Of a DNA stretch of 64,000 nt, positions 47,085 to 58,445 are shown piece by piece. The notes beneath the pieces are model-generated. The model worked only from the letters and a program-made list of their open reading frames with translations. It did not search any database and was not told the DNA's origin. Numbering within the stretch: the first letter of the stretch is position 1; every line of letters starts with the position of its first letter. The position numbers were made by a program, and so were the translations under genes. The stretch comes from Rapana venosa (taxonomy: Eukaryota; Mollusca; Gastropoda; Neogastropoda; Muricidae): NCBI GenBank assembly GCA_028751875.1, contig CM054159.1, forward strand, positions 10,200,264 through 10,264,263. Direction: 5' to 3'.

Positions 47085-47345
47085 GCCCGCGAAAGTTGGT
47101 TGGCAAGGGTTTGAAGCTGAAGCAACATTTCAAAAGCCACGGGTAGTCTGACCAAAACTTTACACTGAGTTTGGACTCATATGTTACGCAGTAGATGCAA
47201 GGTAAAGAAATTCGACGCAAGTGGTGCTTAACTCAGGTCCAAGGAAGAAATTTATGTGCTGACTTCAGTACTGTATAAACGTGTGGGCCTAATAGGCTAA
47301 GCCTAAGTGCTTTCGGTTTCCACATGTGGACAGTGCCACATTGAC
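47085..47345. repeat. Segmental repeat, copy 1 of 3
   Basis: Shares GTTTGAAGCTGAAGCAAC, GTTTGGACTCATATGTTACG, GATGCAAGGTAAAGAAATTC, GACGCAAGTGGTGCTTAACT and CATGTGGACA with 53005-53250, and a subset with 51085-51200. Not a SINE I recognise and not coding in any frame. Confidence 0.65.
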
Positions 47346-47504
47346 TGTATTACTGTATTACTATTAGTATTATTTATCGGTAGGCCTAGATGTGGCATCC
47401 AACTTAAAAGTTATGAACGTGGGAGTCTTGCATAAAAAAAATCAGCGAATAGAATTTAAATGTTTGCATGCAAAAACACTTTAAGCACTTTCATGCACTC
47501 CTGT

Positions 47505-47705
47505 CTTGAGACTATAAAGGACCTCATCCGTGTGCAAACGCACACAGAACATCTTGCGTTCACGTTAAAACCCGTTCCGCTTTTTGGAAAGTAGGCCATT
47601 GTGTGTCAGTGGGAACTGATGACAAATTCACGAAGCATACACACCAGGACTGGATGAAAAAAAGCACATGAGTGCTTGTTCTATTATCCTCAAATAAAAG
47701 AATTA
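47505..47705 (+). repeat. SINE family A, 3' half
   Basis: TGAGACTATAAAGGACCTCA, GAAAGTAGGCCATTGTGTG, GGACTGGATGAAAAAAAGC and an A-rich tail. Confidence 0.82.
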
Positions 47706-48120
47706 AAAAAAAAATTAAACGTACTGGCACATGACACACCTGTACACATGCATACAGTTAGAATAAAGTGTTCATAACTGATTTCAGTAAAGTACTAATT
47801 AAATCTATGATTTGCTTAATGTTTACAGGAACACTGGAAAGACCAATGCACTATCTCAGCCTCTCAACCCAAGAAATGGCCAGCCTACCGTGTATTAGTA
47901 GGCAGACCCTGCTACCTTGCGCCGACCTGGAAGCAGCAGACCACAAAAACAAGCCCTTAAAGGAAGACTTTTCCAAACAACAAAGGAACAACTGAAGAGG
48001 CAACTCGCCAGAACTGAATTCTTGAACATCTGGACATCCTTGAACATTCCGAAAGAGGGTCTAGCCTAGCCCCACTCCAGAGGACAAGTAACTCTACAGC
48101 AGCTTGGAGAACCTGTAGCA

Positions 48121-48505
48121 TACCACTGCCTTCATCGCAAACACTGAGCTGTCCAACTGATGAACACTGCCTTCATCGCATAGACTGACCTTTCCATCTG
48201 ATGAACACTGCCTTCATTGCAAAGACTGACCTGTCCAACTGATGAACACTGCCTTCATCGAAAAGACTGACCTGTCCATCTGATGAACACTGCCTTCATT
48301 GCAAAGACTGACCTGTCCATCTGATGAACACTGCCTTCATTGCAAAGACTGACCTGTCCAACTGATGAACACTGCCTTCATCGAAAAGACTGACCTGTCC
48401 AACTGATGAACACTGCCTTCATCGCAAAGACTGACCTGTCCATCTGATGAACACTGCCTTCATCGCTGCCTTCATCGCAAAGACTGAGCTGTCCAACTGA
48501 CGAAC
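48121..48505. repeat. 41-bp minisatellite
   Basis: About nine tandem units of GAACACTGCCTTCATCGCAA + AGACTGACCTGTCCAACTGAT with few substitutions. 41 is not a multiple of three, so it cannot encode a repeated peptide. Confidence 0.93.
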
Positions 48506-48661
48506 ACAAGAAAAAGGGGAACGCTGCATCTGCAAAAATTCATGCCAAGAAGTTTCTTGGGTGTCATTTGGGGGACATGCAGCTTCAACCATTATCTGTG
48601 AGTATATGTTATTTTTGCAGATTCAGATATTTAGTATTTTTTAATGTCTTGTTCAAGTAGG

Positions 48662-49070
48662 TACACTGAAGACTCTTCCAAAAAGTGGAATGGGTTTGAT
48701 GCTCTGCGTGCATTTACCATGGGACCTCGATTTACAGTCTCATCTCAAGGACTTTTGGGGGAGTGGAATAAGTACTGATGTTCATTCCAGAGGAAAAATC
48801 TACTTGAATCGCTGCCTCGGTTGTCGCTCGATCCCAGGCTGTCGGATCAGGAGTTCAACATTCTAATCACAAAAATGTCCCAACCCAACTTAGAGGATAT
48901 CTAAACAAGGCACCAGTGTGCATACATTTAAAAAAATTGTCATCGGTTGATACCGGCACACAAAAGTCTACTCTTCTGAAAGGCGGAATGGCTCTTAAAG
49001 TGTTCATAAGGTGTTCTAAGCACGTTTTTCTTGGTTTGTATTATAGTCCCAGCAGAACCATCCAGTATTG
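48662..49070 (-). repeat. Two diverged SINE family A copies
   Basis: 48662-48892 retains AGACTCTTCCAAAAAGTGGA, CAGTCTCATCTCAAGGACTT and a head ending near AATGTCCCAACCC. 48905-49070 retains GATACCGGCACACAAAAGTC and TACTCTTCTGAAAGGCGGAA. Both reverse. Confidence 0.72.
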
Positions 49071-49259
49071 ACTGACGCGCTGTTCAAAGTTGTACAGTGG
49101 AAATTCAGCACATCAAGAGTACCTATTTGATCCATTATAGTGACACGTTAGGTTTAGCCTAGAGTGTCGTACTAAGTTTTCGATAGTGAAACACACATTT
49201 GTGCATTGAAAGCAACATCTTTACATTGGCACATATATGCGCTTGCACCTACCTGCGCT

Positions 49260-49425
49260 TGCACACACAGATATGCGCACACACACACACACAGAAGAAA
49301 CTGAAATGTATGGCTTTGTTCTTGTGATGACACTTAGTTTGGATAAATCTGCGGTGACAGTCATAGGAATCCATGTGTGTACACACACACACACACACGC
49401 ATGTGTACGCACACACGCACACACC
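49260..49425. repeat. (CA)n-rich microsatellite cluster
   Basis: CA repeats at about 49276-49292 and 49380-49424, flanking a short unique segment. Confidence 0.85.
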
Positions 49426-49589
49426 CTTTTCCTTTTACTCATACACTATGTACATATGAAACATTTGTGTCTTTTTTTCAGATACTTTGACCATCTCGCC
49501 ACAGACACCATGATGCTAGACATGTATGATGATCTTGTTAGGCCCATGTTGGTAGAGGGTAGGGAATGGATGGTAGTTAGTTATCCCGA

Positions 49590-50575
49590 TCCTTCAGTTT
49601 TCATGTAAACTCTTGCATCCGTAGGCTATTTCCACATACCACAGGACAGGGCTTATTCTTATCCTTTAGTTGTCATGGAAACTCTTGCATCCGTAGGCTA
49701 TTTCCACATACCACAGGACAGGGCTTATTCTTATCCTTTAGTTATCATGGAAACTCTTGCATCCGTAGGCTATTTCCACATACCACAGGACAGGGCTTAT
49801 TCTTATCCTTTAGTTATCATGGAAACTCTTGCATCTGTAGGCTATTTCCACATACCACAGGACAGGGCTTATCATGATCCTTTAGTTGTCATGGAAACTC
49901 TTGCATCTGTAGGCTATTTCCGCATACCACAGGAAGGGCTTATCCTTATCCTTTAGTTATCATGGAAACTCTTGCATCTGTAGGCTATTTCCACATACCA
50001 CAGGAAGGGCTTATCCTTATCCTTTAGTTGTCATGGAAACTCTTGCATCTGTAGGCTATTTCCACATACCACAGGAAGGGCTTATCCTTATCCTTTAGTT
50101 GTCATGGAAACTCTTGCATCTGTAGGCTATTTCCACATACCACAGGAAGGGCTTATCCTGATCCTTTAGTTTTCATGGAAACTCTTGCATCTATAGGCTA
50201 TTTTCATATACCACAGGAAGGGCTTATCCTGATCCTTTAGTTTTCATGGAAACTCTTGCATCTATAGGCTATTTTCATATACCACAGGAAGGGCTTATCC
50301 TGATCCTTTAGTTTTCATGGAAACTCTTGCATCTATAGGCTATTTTCATATACCACAGGAAGGGCTTATCCTGATCCTTTAGTTTTCATGGAAACTCTTG
50401 CATCTGTAGGCTATTTTCATATACCACAGGAAGGGCTTATCCTGATCCTTTAGTTGTCATGGAAACTCTTGCATCTGTAGGCTATTTCCGCATACCACAG
50501 GAAGGCTTATCCTGATCCTTTAGTTTTCATGGAAACTCTTGGATATATAGGCTATTTTCATATACCACAGACACT
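49590..50575. repeat. ~71/72-bp minisatellite, about 14 units
   Basis: Unit: CATGGAAACTCTTGCATCTG, TAGGCTATTTCCACATACCA, CAGGACAGGGCTTATTCTTA, TCCTTTAGTTGT. The first units are 72 bp with CAGGACAGGG; later ones are about 71 bp with CAGGAAGGG; a third class has CTATAGGCTATTTTCATATA. Array order follows unit type. The 72-bp part happens to stay open as a 24-residue repeat (49675-49956), which breaks when the unit becomes 71 bp. Confidence 0.95.
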
Positions 50576-50589
50576 GAGACAGGGCCAGA

Positions 50590-51084
50590 ACTTTAGTAAA
50601 ATAGGTTATACATCTCTTCCAAAGCACTGAGGTTGACTGGGCAAAATGCGCAGTGAGCAGTTATAGCAGTTCAAAGTTTATCATGCAAAGTCTAGCCATC
50701 TACTTCCTTGCTCAGCTGGTTTAGAGATTTCACCTTAGTACACTTTATTCTGCTCAGATTTTGCCCTTCAAGTTCTATGTCTGACTTTAATTTTTTATTA
50801 GACTTTTCCCGTCAGTTGTCTTCAAATGATCACTGGACACCAACTTCCAATTGAAATCAGTATTCCTTGTTTAAAAAAATAGTTAAAAATAAATGGAATT
50901 AAATGGAAATAAAATAAAATTTGGAGGAAATTAAAAAGCAAAACAAAATTAAAAAGCAAAACAAAATAAACTTAGATAAAAATTGAGAAATAAAATAAAA
51001 AGTAATGTATAAAATTTAAAACATGGGTGATTTCCCTTTCATTTTAAACAGAATTCGGTATTGGAGATTTTTTAAAGTTAAAAA
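50590..51084. other. Intergenic DNA, no gene seen
   Basis: AT-rich with AAATAAAAT-type low complexity at about 50880-51030. Confidence 0.5.
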
Positions 51085-51200
51085 ACAGGAGTTCAAAGCT
51101 GAAGCTAACTTCCAAGAACAGATGTAAACACTTTGTTGCTAGAAAACAGATGCAAGGCAACACATTTTTGATGCAAGTGGTGCCTAATGCTCGAGCCAAA
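51085..51200. repeat. Segmental repeat, copy 2 of 3 (partial)
   Basis: TTCAAAGCTGAAGCTAACTT, CAGATGCAAGGCAACACATT, TTTGATGCAAGTGGTGCCTA correspond to copies 1 and 3. Confidence 0.55.
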
Positions 51201-51322
51201 ATGAAATGAGGAAGGAGAGGTAGTGAAGGTGGTGATGTACACTGGAGGAAAATTGAGAAAAGACATGGGGGAAATGGATGCCCCACAAAATTGTGTGTGT
51301 GCATGAGTGCATGTTTGTGTTA

Positions 51323-51458
51323 TTCTTCCATTTTGAGGATAGTGGATTTATGAGTGCTTGTGTGCTTTTTTTACATCTAGTCTCTGCACACGGTTTAAAA
51401 AATTGTCATCCATTCCTACTGGCACACAATAGCCTACTCTTCCAAAAGGAACAGGTTT
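51323..51458 (-). repeat. SINE family A, 3' fragment
   Basis: TTTTGAGGATAGTGGATTTA, CATCCATTCCTACTGGCACA, CAATAGCCTACTCTTCC. Confidence 0.78.
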
Positions 51459-51470
51459 AAAATTATGTGC

Positions 51471-51471
<1 letters not shown>

Positions 51472-51517
<46 letters not shown>

Positions 51518-51530
51518 TGTGTGTGTGGTG
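51472..51530. repeat. (GT)n microsatellite
   Basis: About 58 bp of GT repeat with two GTGG interruptions. Confidence 0.95.
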
Positions 51531-51639
51531 TATATATGTAAATAGTTTTGGGGGGAGATGGGGAGAATCATAGTTGATTTTGTAGAAGCGGTACTAAAGC
51601 CAAGGGAAACTGATAATTGGAAGGAGTGGCCAAGTTAAA

Positions 51640-52400
51640 AAAAACAAAACCGTGGGAAGGTTATGTGTGGCTAAGTTACTGGAGATAGAAAGAAAAGGGT
51701 AGCAGATAAAAGAACGAGCTTTTTTGCGTATAGTTTATTTTGGGCTAATCCCTTGGCAGAAATGGGTAGGATATGTATGGCTTAGGTAAGTGGGAATAGA
51801 AGAAAAGGCTAGCATGTAAGAGAGCAGGTTTTTCTCATGTGGTTTTATTTGGGGCTAATAACTTTGTTCATCAATTCAATTTGGGTTCTCTTGGAAATGG
51901 ACGTGATTAAAAAAAAAACAGTAGGCCGGAAATCGCTGGTTTTAGAGCTGGAAACTTGTAATTAAACAATGGGGGAAATGAAAGAAATAACTACTTTTGG
52001 GCTTGTTGCTTCGTTCGTCTACTTAATTTGGTTCTTTAGAAAAATACAGTTTACTTGAAAACAAAAGTCGGCTGCCGGAAACTATTGAGCTGAATCCAGA
52101 ACTGGAAAATTGTCATAAAAAATCCAATCAGTGAAGCAATGGAAACAATCATGATATTGATAGGACGGGTGATTTGTAATTTTTAAAAAACCTTCCAAAC
52201 CATTGTGTCAAAAGCTAGGTACCATTGTGTCTATGTGCCATTGTGTCCACATGCATGCATGTATACAGGCAGACAAGCCAGCTGACGGACAGCCCTTTTT
52301 CCCAGTTACCAATGTTAATTGCTAACCCTAACCTTTACACTAACATTTATTTCTTAACATGGCCCCTGATGTGGACACAAAAGGCAGGTGGATATCGTGA
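51640..52400. repeat. Unclassified fold-back repeat, copy 1
   Basis: Diverged homologue of 60960-61450. The 3' part holds an inverted pair TTGTGTCCACAT (52241-52252) and ATGTGGACACAA (52369-52380), about 116 bp apart, enclosing GACAAGCCAGCTGACGGACA and GCTAACCCTAACC. It ends with GGACACAAAAGGCAGGT. No coding capacity. Confidence 0.6.
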
Positions 52401-53004
52401 TACAAGATGTGACGCCCAAAAAAAAAAAAAAAAAAGATGGCACAGAAACGAACCTTTTTTGTTTATTGCGTTATTAGGTGTGGAGGAGTATGGGGGGTGT
52501 TTTAGGGAAGAGGATGTTAGGACAGAAGGGGCAGGGTGGATAGCTGTATGTGGGAAGGGGCATAAGACTAAGATGTTATGGTTGTCGTCTGTGTGAGTGA
52601 GTGTGAGAGCAGGAATAGGGAATGGGCAAACATGCTTTTAAGAGGCTGGGGAATGTCTTAGCAAAATATTTATTTAAATACATATAAAAATGTGGGGTTA
52701 AGGGGGAAATGCAGTTACCAAGGTTGTTTATGTGTATATGTGAGTGTGTGTGCGTGCGTGCGCGTGTGCTTGAGAGATAGTATGCATACTGACATTGGGA
52801 GTCATCCATCAATTGCGGTAGTTGGATGTATTTTAGCAAAGTGTGTTGAGTTAAAAACAATGCAATTAGAAAAAAACTTTGCATTAAATCCTGTTTAACT
52901 GACAAAATCTGAGCTCGGAGGCTAGATTAACGAAGTAGCAACAAACAAAACCAGTGTTTTTTGCTGTGCGTGTGATAAAACACATTCTCCTGCAGGCAAA
53001 GGTG

Positions 53005-53250
53005 GGCAGGAGTTGAAGCTGAAGCCAGCTTTTAAGAGCAGACATGGTTCAACCAAGATTTGGCACTTTTGTTTGGACTCAAGTTACTATAAAACGGTTA
53101 CAAGGTAAAGGTAGCAAAATTTGACGCAACTGTCGCTGAACAGTCAGCTCTAAGCAAAATTATGTGCAGATTTTGTACAGTTTATATAAAGACATGATCA
53201 GGACGAGTGATCGTTGTACTTTTGGTTTCCTCATGTGGACATTTTGTCTC
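53005..53250. repeat. Segmental repeat, copy 3 of 3
   Basis: GAGTTGAAGCTGAAGCCAGC, GTTTGGACTCAAGTTACTA, ACAAGGTAAAGGTAGCAAAA, TTTGACGCAACTGTCGCTGA, TGGTTTCCTCATGTGGACA, in the same order as copy 1. Confidence 0.65.
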
Positions 53251-53910
53251 GAGTGCGGCATTCTTTTGCTAAAAAAATCAGTAGATGTTTATTGAGACAA
53301 TTGTGAACTTCATAGATTTTTTGTTAACTAAATAATTTTAGACTTGGAAAAAATTCTTTTAAAACTTGAAACAGTCGATAATACCAATATACATAGCTTA
53401 AAAATGTTGCAGTAACACAGATGCTCTGCCTAAAATTATTGTAACTAGAACTATCTATCCTCTCACAACACTTGGGCACACACACAATAAATGTGTATTT
53501 ATCAAAAGTTGCTATGATTATTTGATACTTGTATCTGTGTGCTAGCTATGGTTAAAAAAAAAAAAGTTCTGTATTGGAATTTTTAAAAATAGAAAATTGC
53601 CCCTGTAAAATAAAACATAGAATTCTAATGAAGTTAGCCACAAAAAATACTCAAAATGAAATGAAATAGGGGAAAAAACTGCAAGAAAATAAACAATCTT
53701 GACTGATCTGGTACTACCACTTACAAGGCCTTTGAGACAGTTGTCATGAGGGATTGTGACGCGATCCTTTCATAGTTTTGATATGCTTTGTTCTATCTGA
53801 AAACCCCCCCACTACTTACAAGGCTTAAGAGACAGTGGTCAAGAGGCAATGCAACTAGGTATGAATTCTCTTCCATTTCTGATAGGGTTTCTTAGCCTTC
53901 CCATCCTTAA
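53251..53910. other. AT-rich intergenic DNA, no gene seen
   Basis: Nothing recognised beyond short simple repeats. Confidence 0.5.
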
Positions 53911-53924
53911 TCAATCATGGGTCC

Positions 53925-54131
53925 TGACCTGGTCAAACATCATGTGGATCATCTTGGAGTCTTCAGGAGTGGGGGGGCTTTCATCTGCTCCATCCTCAGC
54001 CAGGCAGGTCTCCAGGTGGCAGATAGGGGTCAGCTGCATAGCCCCGGACCAACTGGCCATGTTCCTCCTATCAGGACAGGGCAGGACAACAGGTGGCTGT
54101 GTTGTCTCCATGAAATATCCCATATGACCTA
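53925..54131 (-). other. Exon-like open segment, unidentified
   Basis: Markedly GC-richer than its surroundings. On the minus strand it is open, with natural-looking composition (GYFMETTQPPVVLPCPDRRN..., ADESPPTPEDSKMIHMMFDQ), bordered by a GTCATAG acceptor-like site and a CAG/GTCAGG donor-like site. A plus-strand frame is also open. I do not recognise the protein, and no neighbouring exons could be placed. It may be an isolated exon, a captured gene fragment or a repeat. Confidence 0.3.
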
Positions 54132-54399
54132 TGACGGGCACATCACATCACGCGATCAAGAGTCGTGGTAAAAGTCTCCCCCCTGGGCTCTCAGGGTAAC
54201 GGAAGAGGGCTGAAGTTGGCGGTAAAAGGCCGTGGGCGTCCTCTAACAAGTCACGATACCATGTGCACAAAAACTGCATGAACTGATGAAGACAGCGTCT
54301 GCTCCAAGTCCTTGCATGTGTAAGTACATTAACTTTTTCATTTGCATATTTCTTTGAATAGTTACTTCCCTTCATTCCCAAGTTTCTAGTTTATTTATG

Positions 54400-56020
54400 A
54401 AAATAAGTTTTTTTGTTCAAAGTGAAATGACAGTAAAATCTATCATTATTTACCCAAGGTATTATGCCCTGTTGTGTTAACAAGTAAATACAGTAAATAT
54501 TGTTTGCAGTTTAAACATATTCATTGTGTTGGTGACTCACAGGTGTTAGAACGGGTAAACACAAGCAATTGTGTTAAGAAGCTTACAAACATGCATGCCT
54601 ATGTACAAACTTAATGAAAAAGTAATGAAACGGGCCTGTACTGTCACAGCAAAGCAGAGTCCAGTGGACGTTTCAACACATACCCTGCAGGGTATCAGTG
54701 TCCCATGCAGACCCTTTTCTCTGACTTCTTCACTGCCCTCAAAGTGCTATGAAGCCACTTACATCTTTGGCTTCCCCATAGCTTTCCAGGTCCCAGGAGG
54801 CCTTTCCTTCATGAACATTGACGAATATTGATGAACAATATCACAAAGGATCAGGGTCTCAGATACAGGCGTAGTCAGGGTGTCAGGGGGTGTACTGTTT
54901 ATGCTGACCAACTGCATCTTGGTATTCCAGGCCATGGAAACAAAGGGAGGTAGTTAGCCCAAACCAGTTATGCAGTTTCTGGGATAGGTTTAGTGAAACT
55001 GGTATACCAGGCACTAGAAACGAAATAGTTAAGAACTATACAGCTACAGTGGACTTTAATATATCATAATAGGTATCATTTTTATTCAGTCCTGTGTTTA
55101 GGAGAAAGTTCAATCTCTTAAAACAATGGCAGCAGTATGGCAGCATCTGTATCTGGAATGGAGAATCATAATTGTGTTGACAGAAGTGCCTCCTTGTTTG
55201 ACAGTTATTAAAAAGAAATATACTGAAACTATGTATTTGATTTGAGTAACTTTATGGCCATTGAATATTCAACATTGTAAACTGAGTGGATTCAAATTTG
55301 ATGCTGCATGCGAAAACCATGGATAAGGGTCAAAATTCAGAAAATGAGATTGCAGTGTAATCTAAAAGAAGAGATAATTCTGAACAAGACACAAGATTTC
55401 AGTTATCTTTTTGAGATACACACGTTGGAGTCTCCAGGTGATCAGTGACCGTGGCTTTAGCGGTGTTCACTTAAACAGCGCACAGCATGAAAGTACAGCT
55501 GGCCACTTATCCATGATTTTCACATGCAGTGTCACATTTGACCAAATTGGTCAAGAAGCTCGAGTGATGAAATACATGGTTTTTAGTCACACTGATGATG
55601 ATTTACTGTTTTCAGGGGCTCTGGAATCATGCCAGTAACCTGACGTGTGTGAGGGCAGCCATCATGACCTGTTAAGTGTTTTCTGAAAGCTAAACAAGGT
55701 ATTTATAATTTTTGCTTCCTTTTATTTTGTTTTAGTGTTTCATTTCTGACCAGCTTTTCTTTTTGTTTTTGATTGTAAACATTTTTGTCCATTGTTTCTT
55801 CCATTATTTCTTGTTAAATTGAAAACAGAATATTGGAGATGTGTTTGGTACTTCATACATGTATGCCAATTCTTTACTTCTGTTTGAGTCTTTCTGACTA
55901 AATTTACTCTTTCTTGGTATTGACTTTAATAATTGTTTTGTAATTGTCTCTTACCATTGTTTCTCTGTTGTTTGTTTGCTTGCTTATTTTCCTGTATTTT
56001 AAACTTTCTGGTGCTCATGT
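54400..56020. other. Mostly unique DNA, no assigned gene
   Basis: Short open frames at 54571-54831 and 55411-55638 have no recognisable motif. A strong GTAAGT donor-like site exists on the minus strand near 54763, but no exon chain could be built. Confidence 0.4.
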
Positions 56021-56030
56021 TTTACCAGGT

Positions 56031-56089
56031 ACCTTATGAGACGGGAGAAGTGCCACTTAATCCCAACACCGCCAGACACTTCTCATGAC
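56031..56089 (+). other. Exon-like segment after a good acceptor (VPYETG...)
   Basis: A pyrimidine-rich acceptor (TTTTACCAG) is followed by an open segment reading VPYETGEVPLNPNTARHFS and a stop. It resembles the segment after 58446 (VPYKPEQFQ-stop-NPK) in both splice context and sequence. Possibly duplicated last exons of an unrecognised gene. Confidence 0.3.
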
Positions 56090-56371
56090 GGGCAACAGAC
56101 AGAAATTATCAGGTACCTTGAACTCTACAGTCTTGTCTGTCTTCCCGATCTTGTATGCCTCTGTCTGTTTTTTGTCTCTGTCTATTGTCGACAGTGCCTG
56201 CCTTTTTCTGTTTAGTTTCTCTGATCTTGCTTGTGTGACTGTTTCTATTTGTCTTTTTGCTCATTTCTGCTGGTGTCTTTTCTTGGGGCTTGTATTTCAT
56301 TTTCATTTCTGTCTGTGTGTGGCATGAAATGTATGAAAAAGTCATTGTGAAATAATGATTTTTAAAAAGTA

Positions 56372-56480
56372 GGAATTTTTATAGCGCTGAATCTTGTAAA
56401 GCAAATTAATGCACTTGCATACAAACCATTCATGTGCGTGCAACTATTCATGAGCAAGATGAATAGATTTTGAGCACAAG
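56372..56480. repeat. Short dispersed repeat
   Basis: AGGAATTTTTATAGCGCTGAATCTTGTAAAGCAA matches 38395-38440 and 40880-40920. A widely seen invertebrate repeat type, not further classified. Confidence 0.6.
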
Positions 56481-56531
56481 CACACACACAGAGTAACGCA
56501 CTAAGGCAAGGTGGAGGTAAAAAGGAGGTAA

Positions 56532-56813
56532 AGGAGTCCCATAACCTATAAGGTCATAGGGGAGCGAGGCGTCGGAGACCTCACTTCTCTAGGGCCAGCA
56601 TATTGAGGGCGGCGCCCATCTCCTCTCCCTCGCTGCTTTACCTTCCCTGACCCTAAAGAGGGCAGGTACCCATTTACAGCTGGGTGAACTGGGGGAACTG
56701 TACTGAAGCCAAGGCGCGCAACGGTCACCCATCCAACTGGTAACCACGCTCGACGCTGCTTAACTTGGCTGGGGGAAAGAGTGCCCTGACCACTGAGCTA
56801 TCCCGTCCCCATG
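56532..56813 (-). repeat. SINE family C, full-length copy with 5S rRNA-like promoter
   Basis: In reverse it starts GGGGACGGGATAGCTCAGTG (tRNA box A-like), then AGTTAAGCAGCGTCGAGCG, TGGTTACCAGTTGGATGGGT and GACCG, the best match to the 5S rRNA internal control region in the window. The body shares GGGTACCTGCCCTCTTTAGG and AGGAGATGGGCGCCGCCCTC with the copy at 18754. Confidence 0.85.
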
Positions 56814-57423
56814 GAGGTGGAGGAGGCTGATTAAAAGTAGGAACATTTGAGGTTTAACATTGGAGGAAGATTCTAGGTAGGAGGTAAGTGGTCCCAGTCT
56901 TCATAAGTTTTCCTCTTGGTAGGAGCAGGCTGGAGTTTTAAAAAACAAATCCAACAATTAGATCAGAATACAGGACACCAAATCAGAAATAAATGTTTTT
57001 AAAGGTGTAAAACTTGTGCACAATACAGCACTGGTGGTATAGTACTAAAACTTTGAAACTACTTGAAAGGGCTGTACTCTGCATTTCCTGTCATAACATA
57101 CTTAGGCGTTGGTCACAACTACAGTGTTGGTGTAATTTGACTATTCATTTCTCTCTGTGAACTTGAATATTCATTTTTCAGTATTGTATAGATCTGTATA
57201 GTTGTTGGTCCTGAAAGTTGTGGTCCCAGTCTTCACGTAAAGACGCAAGTTTTGCTCTGGGTAGGAGCAGGCTTTTTATGGGGTTCAAAACTCGTGAACT
57301 ACCAACTAGAAGTCGTATGTGTTAGCAGTACTGCACAATGGCAGCTTGTCAATTATTTTTCTTTGTAAGTAAATGTACTGTTAATGTAATATTTTTTCTC
57401 CTCTTTATTATTTTGTTCTTTGG

Positions 57424-57622
57424 TTAGAGCTCGGAGTTTCACCAATGGTGAGATTTTGCGTATGCAAGCGTTGTTGCCCATGATGAAGGTAGCCGCATTC
57501 CAACTTCGGGAATGACTCGCCACACCAGTGTGCAATTTTAAAATTTTTAATGTGTACCCGAGATGTTCTGCTTGCATTTGCACATGGGGCCCTGGTTTAT
57601 AGTCTCATCTGAAGGACTTAAT
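57424..57622 (-). repeat. SINE tail (B type) joined to a family A piece
   Basis: 57424-57520 is the shared tail in reverse (CACCAATGGTGAGATTTTGC, GGTAGCCGCATTCCAACTTC). 57549-57622 is family A body in reverse (CGAGATGTTCTGCTTGCATT, TAGTCTCATCTGAAGGACTT). Confidence 0.7.
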
Positions 57623-57785
57623 AACCAACCCCTGTGAGGCTGGCTGCAAACACCGTGGTAAAACTAGAACCGAGTTTTTTCCGCCAATGCCCGCTATGCC
57701 CACAAACGTGTGCCTACTATGGGCGCCGCCACTGTTGTTTACATAAATGAGACCCTCGCGACAGTTTCTGCTTTGCGATAACAAG

Positions 57786-57824
57786 ATGGTACCATGTGTT
57801 GTCTGCACCTCAATGTCCAAATCG
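57786..57824 (+). CDS. Candidate first coding exon, protein unidentified
   Basis: ATG in AAGATGG begins MVPCVVCTSMSKS and ends at a strong donor TCG/GTAAGG in phase 0. The preceding 150 bp is CpG-rich for this window (GGGCGCCGCCACTG), like a promoter or 5' UTR. The Cys-x2-Cys start resembles THAP-type zinc-finger N-termini, but 13 residues are far too few to assign. Joining to the acceptor at 58446 would give only a 22-residue peptide, so a downstream exon outside the recognised set is more likely, or this is not a gene. Confidence 0.3.
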
Positions 57825-58240
57825 GTAAGGTTTTATGCAAATTATGAATGTTCAAAGTTTGCTAAGTAAATCTTATGGGCAGTGGTTAGGATATGTGCTG
57901 ATTGAGGATTTGGACGCCTATAGAGCAGATTTAAAGGCTTTTCCCTTGTGAAGACTGATCGAGCAGAGGGTCTGAGTGGCCTAGAAGCTGTTTACAAGTT
58001 TGATAGAAGAGATCATGATTGCCATACTGTTTGCAAAAAAGTCATTAAATTTTATTTTTGGTTAAAATGCGTGAATGCAAAAAGCGCCTGGCCCAGTGTG
58101 TACTTTATCTAATGCAGAATAGAACGTTTCTTGAAGTAAAAGATAGCATAAATATATTTAATCATTGTGTGTGTGGAGTGAGTACTGAAAATTGTAAAAA
58201 TTACTTCCCTTGACAGGGTTTTATGACCGAGTATACTGGG

Positions 58241-58248
58241 TGACGTCA
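58241..58248. promoter_or_regulatory. Perfect CRE palindrome TGACGTCA
   Basis: A full consensus cAMP-response element, about 450 bp after the candidate exon at 57786. Functional relevance is unknown; an 8-bp site can occur by chance in 64 kb. Confidence 0.3.
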
Positions 58249-58259
58249 GGGTGATTAGG

Positions 58260-58407
58260 GTTGGGGGGGCGGAGTCAGCACTGATAACTCCAGGGGAAAA
58301 TCCCCTTCAGTGCATATCTTGGTGTTAGGTAGGCCAAACCTGGGATCGATCCTGGGCTGTTGGATCAAGAACGCAATACTTTAACCACCAGGCTGTCCCA
58401 TCCCCAC
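58260..58407 (-). repeat. SINE family A, 5' (tRNA-head) fragment
   Basis: GGAGTCAGCACTGATAACTC, CAGGGGAAAATCCCCTTCAG, GATCGATCCTGGGCTGTTGG and AACCACCAGGCTGTCCCATC: head and box B/A region in reverse. Confidence 0.78.
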
Positions 58408-58445
58408 TTCACCTAAAGTGTGTGATCTTTTATCTATTCAACCAG

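Noticed and set aside
49675..49956. Repeated 24-residue protein (METLASVGYFHIPQ...)
   Set aside because: Frame of a 72-bp minisatellite; it breaks where the unit becomes ~71 bp, so there is no selection for coding.
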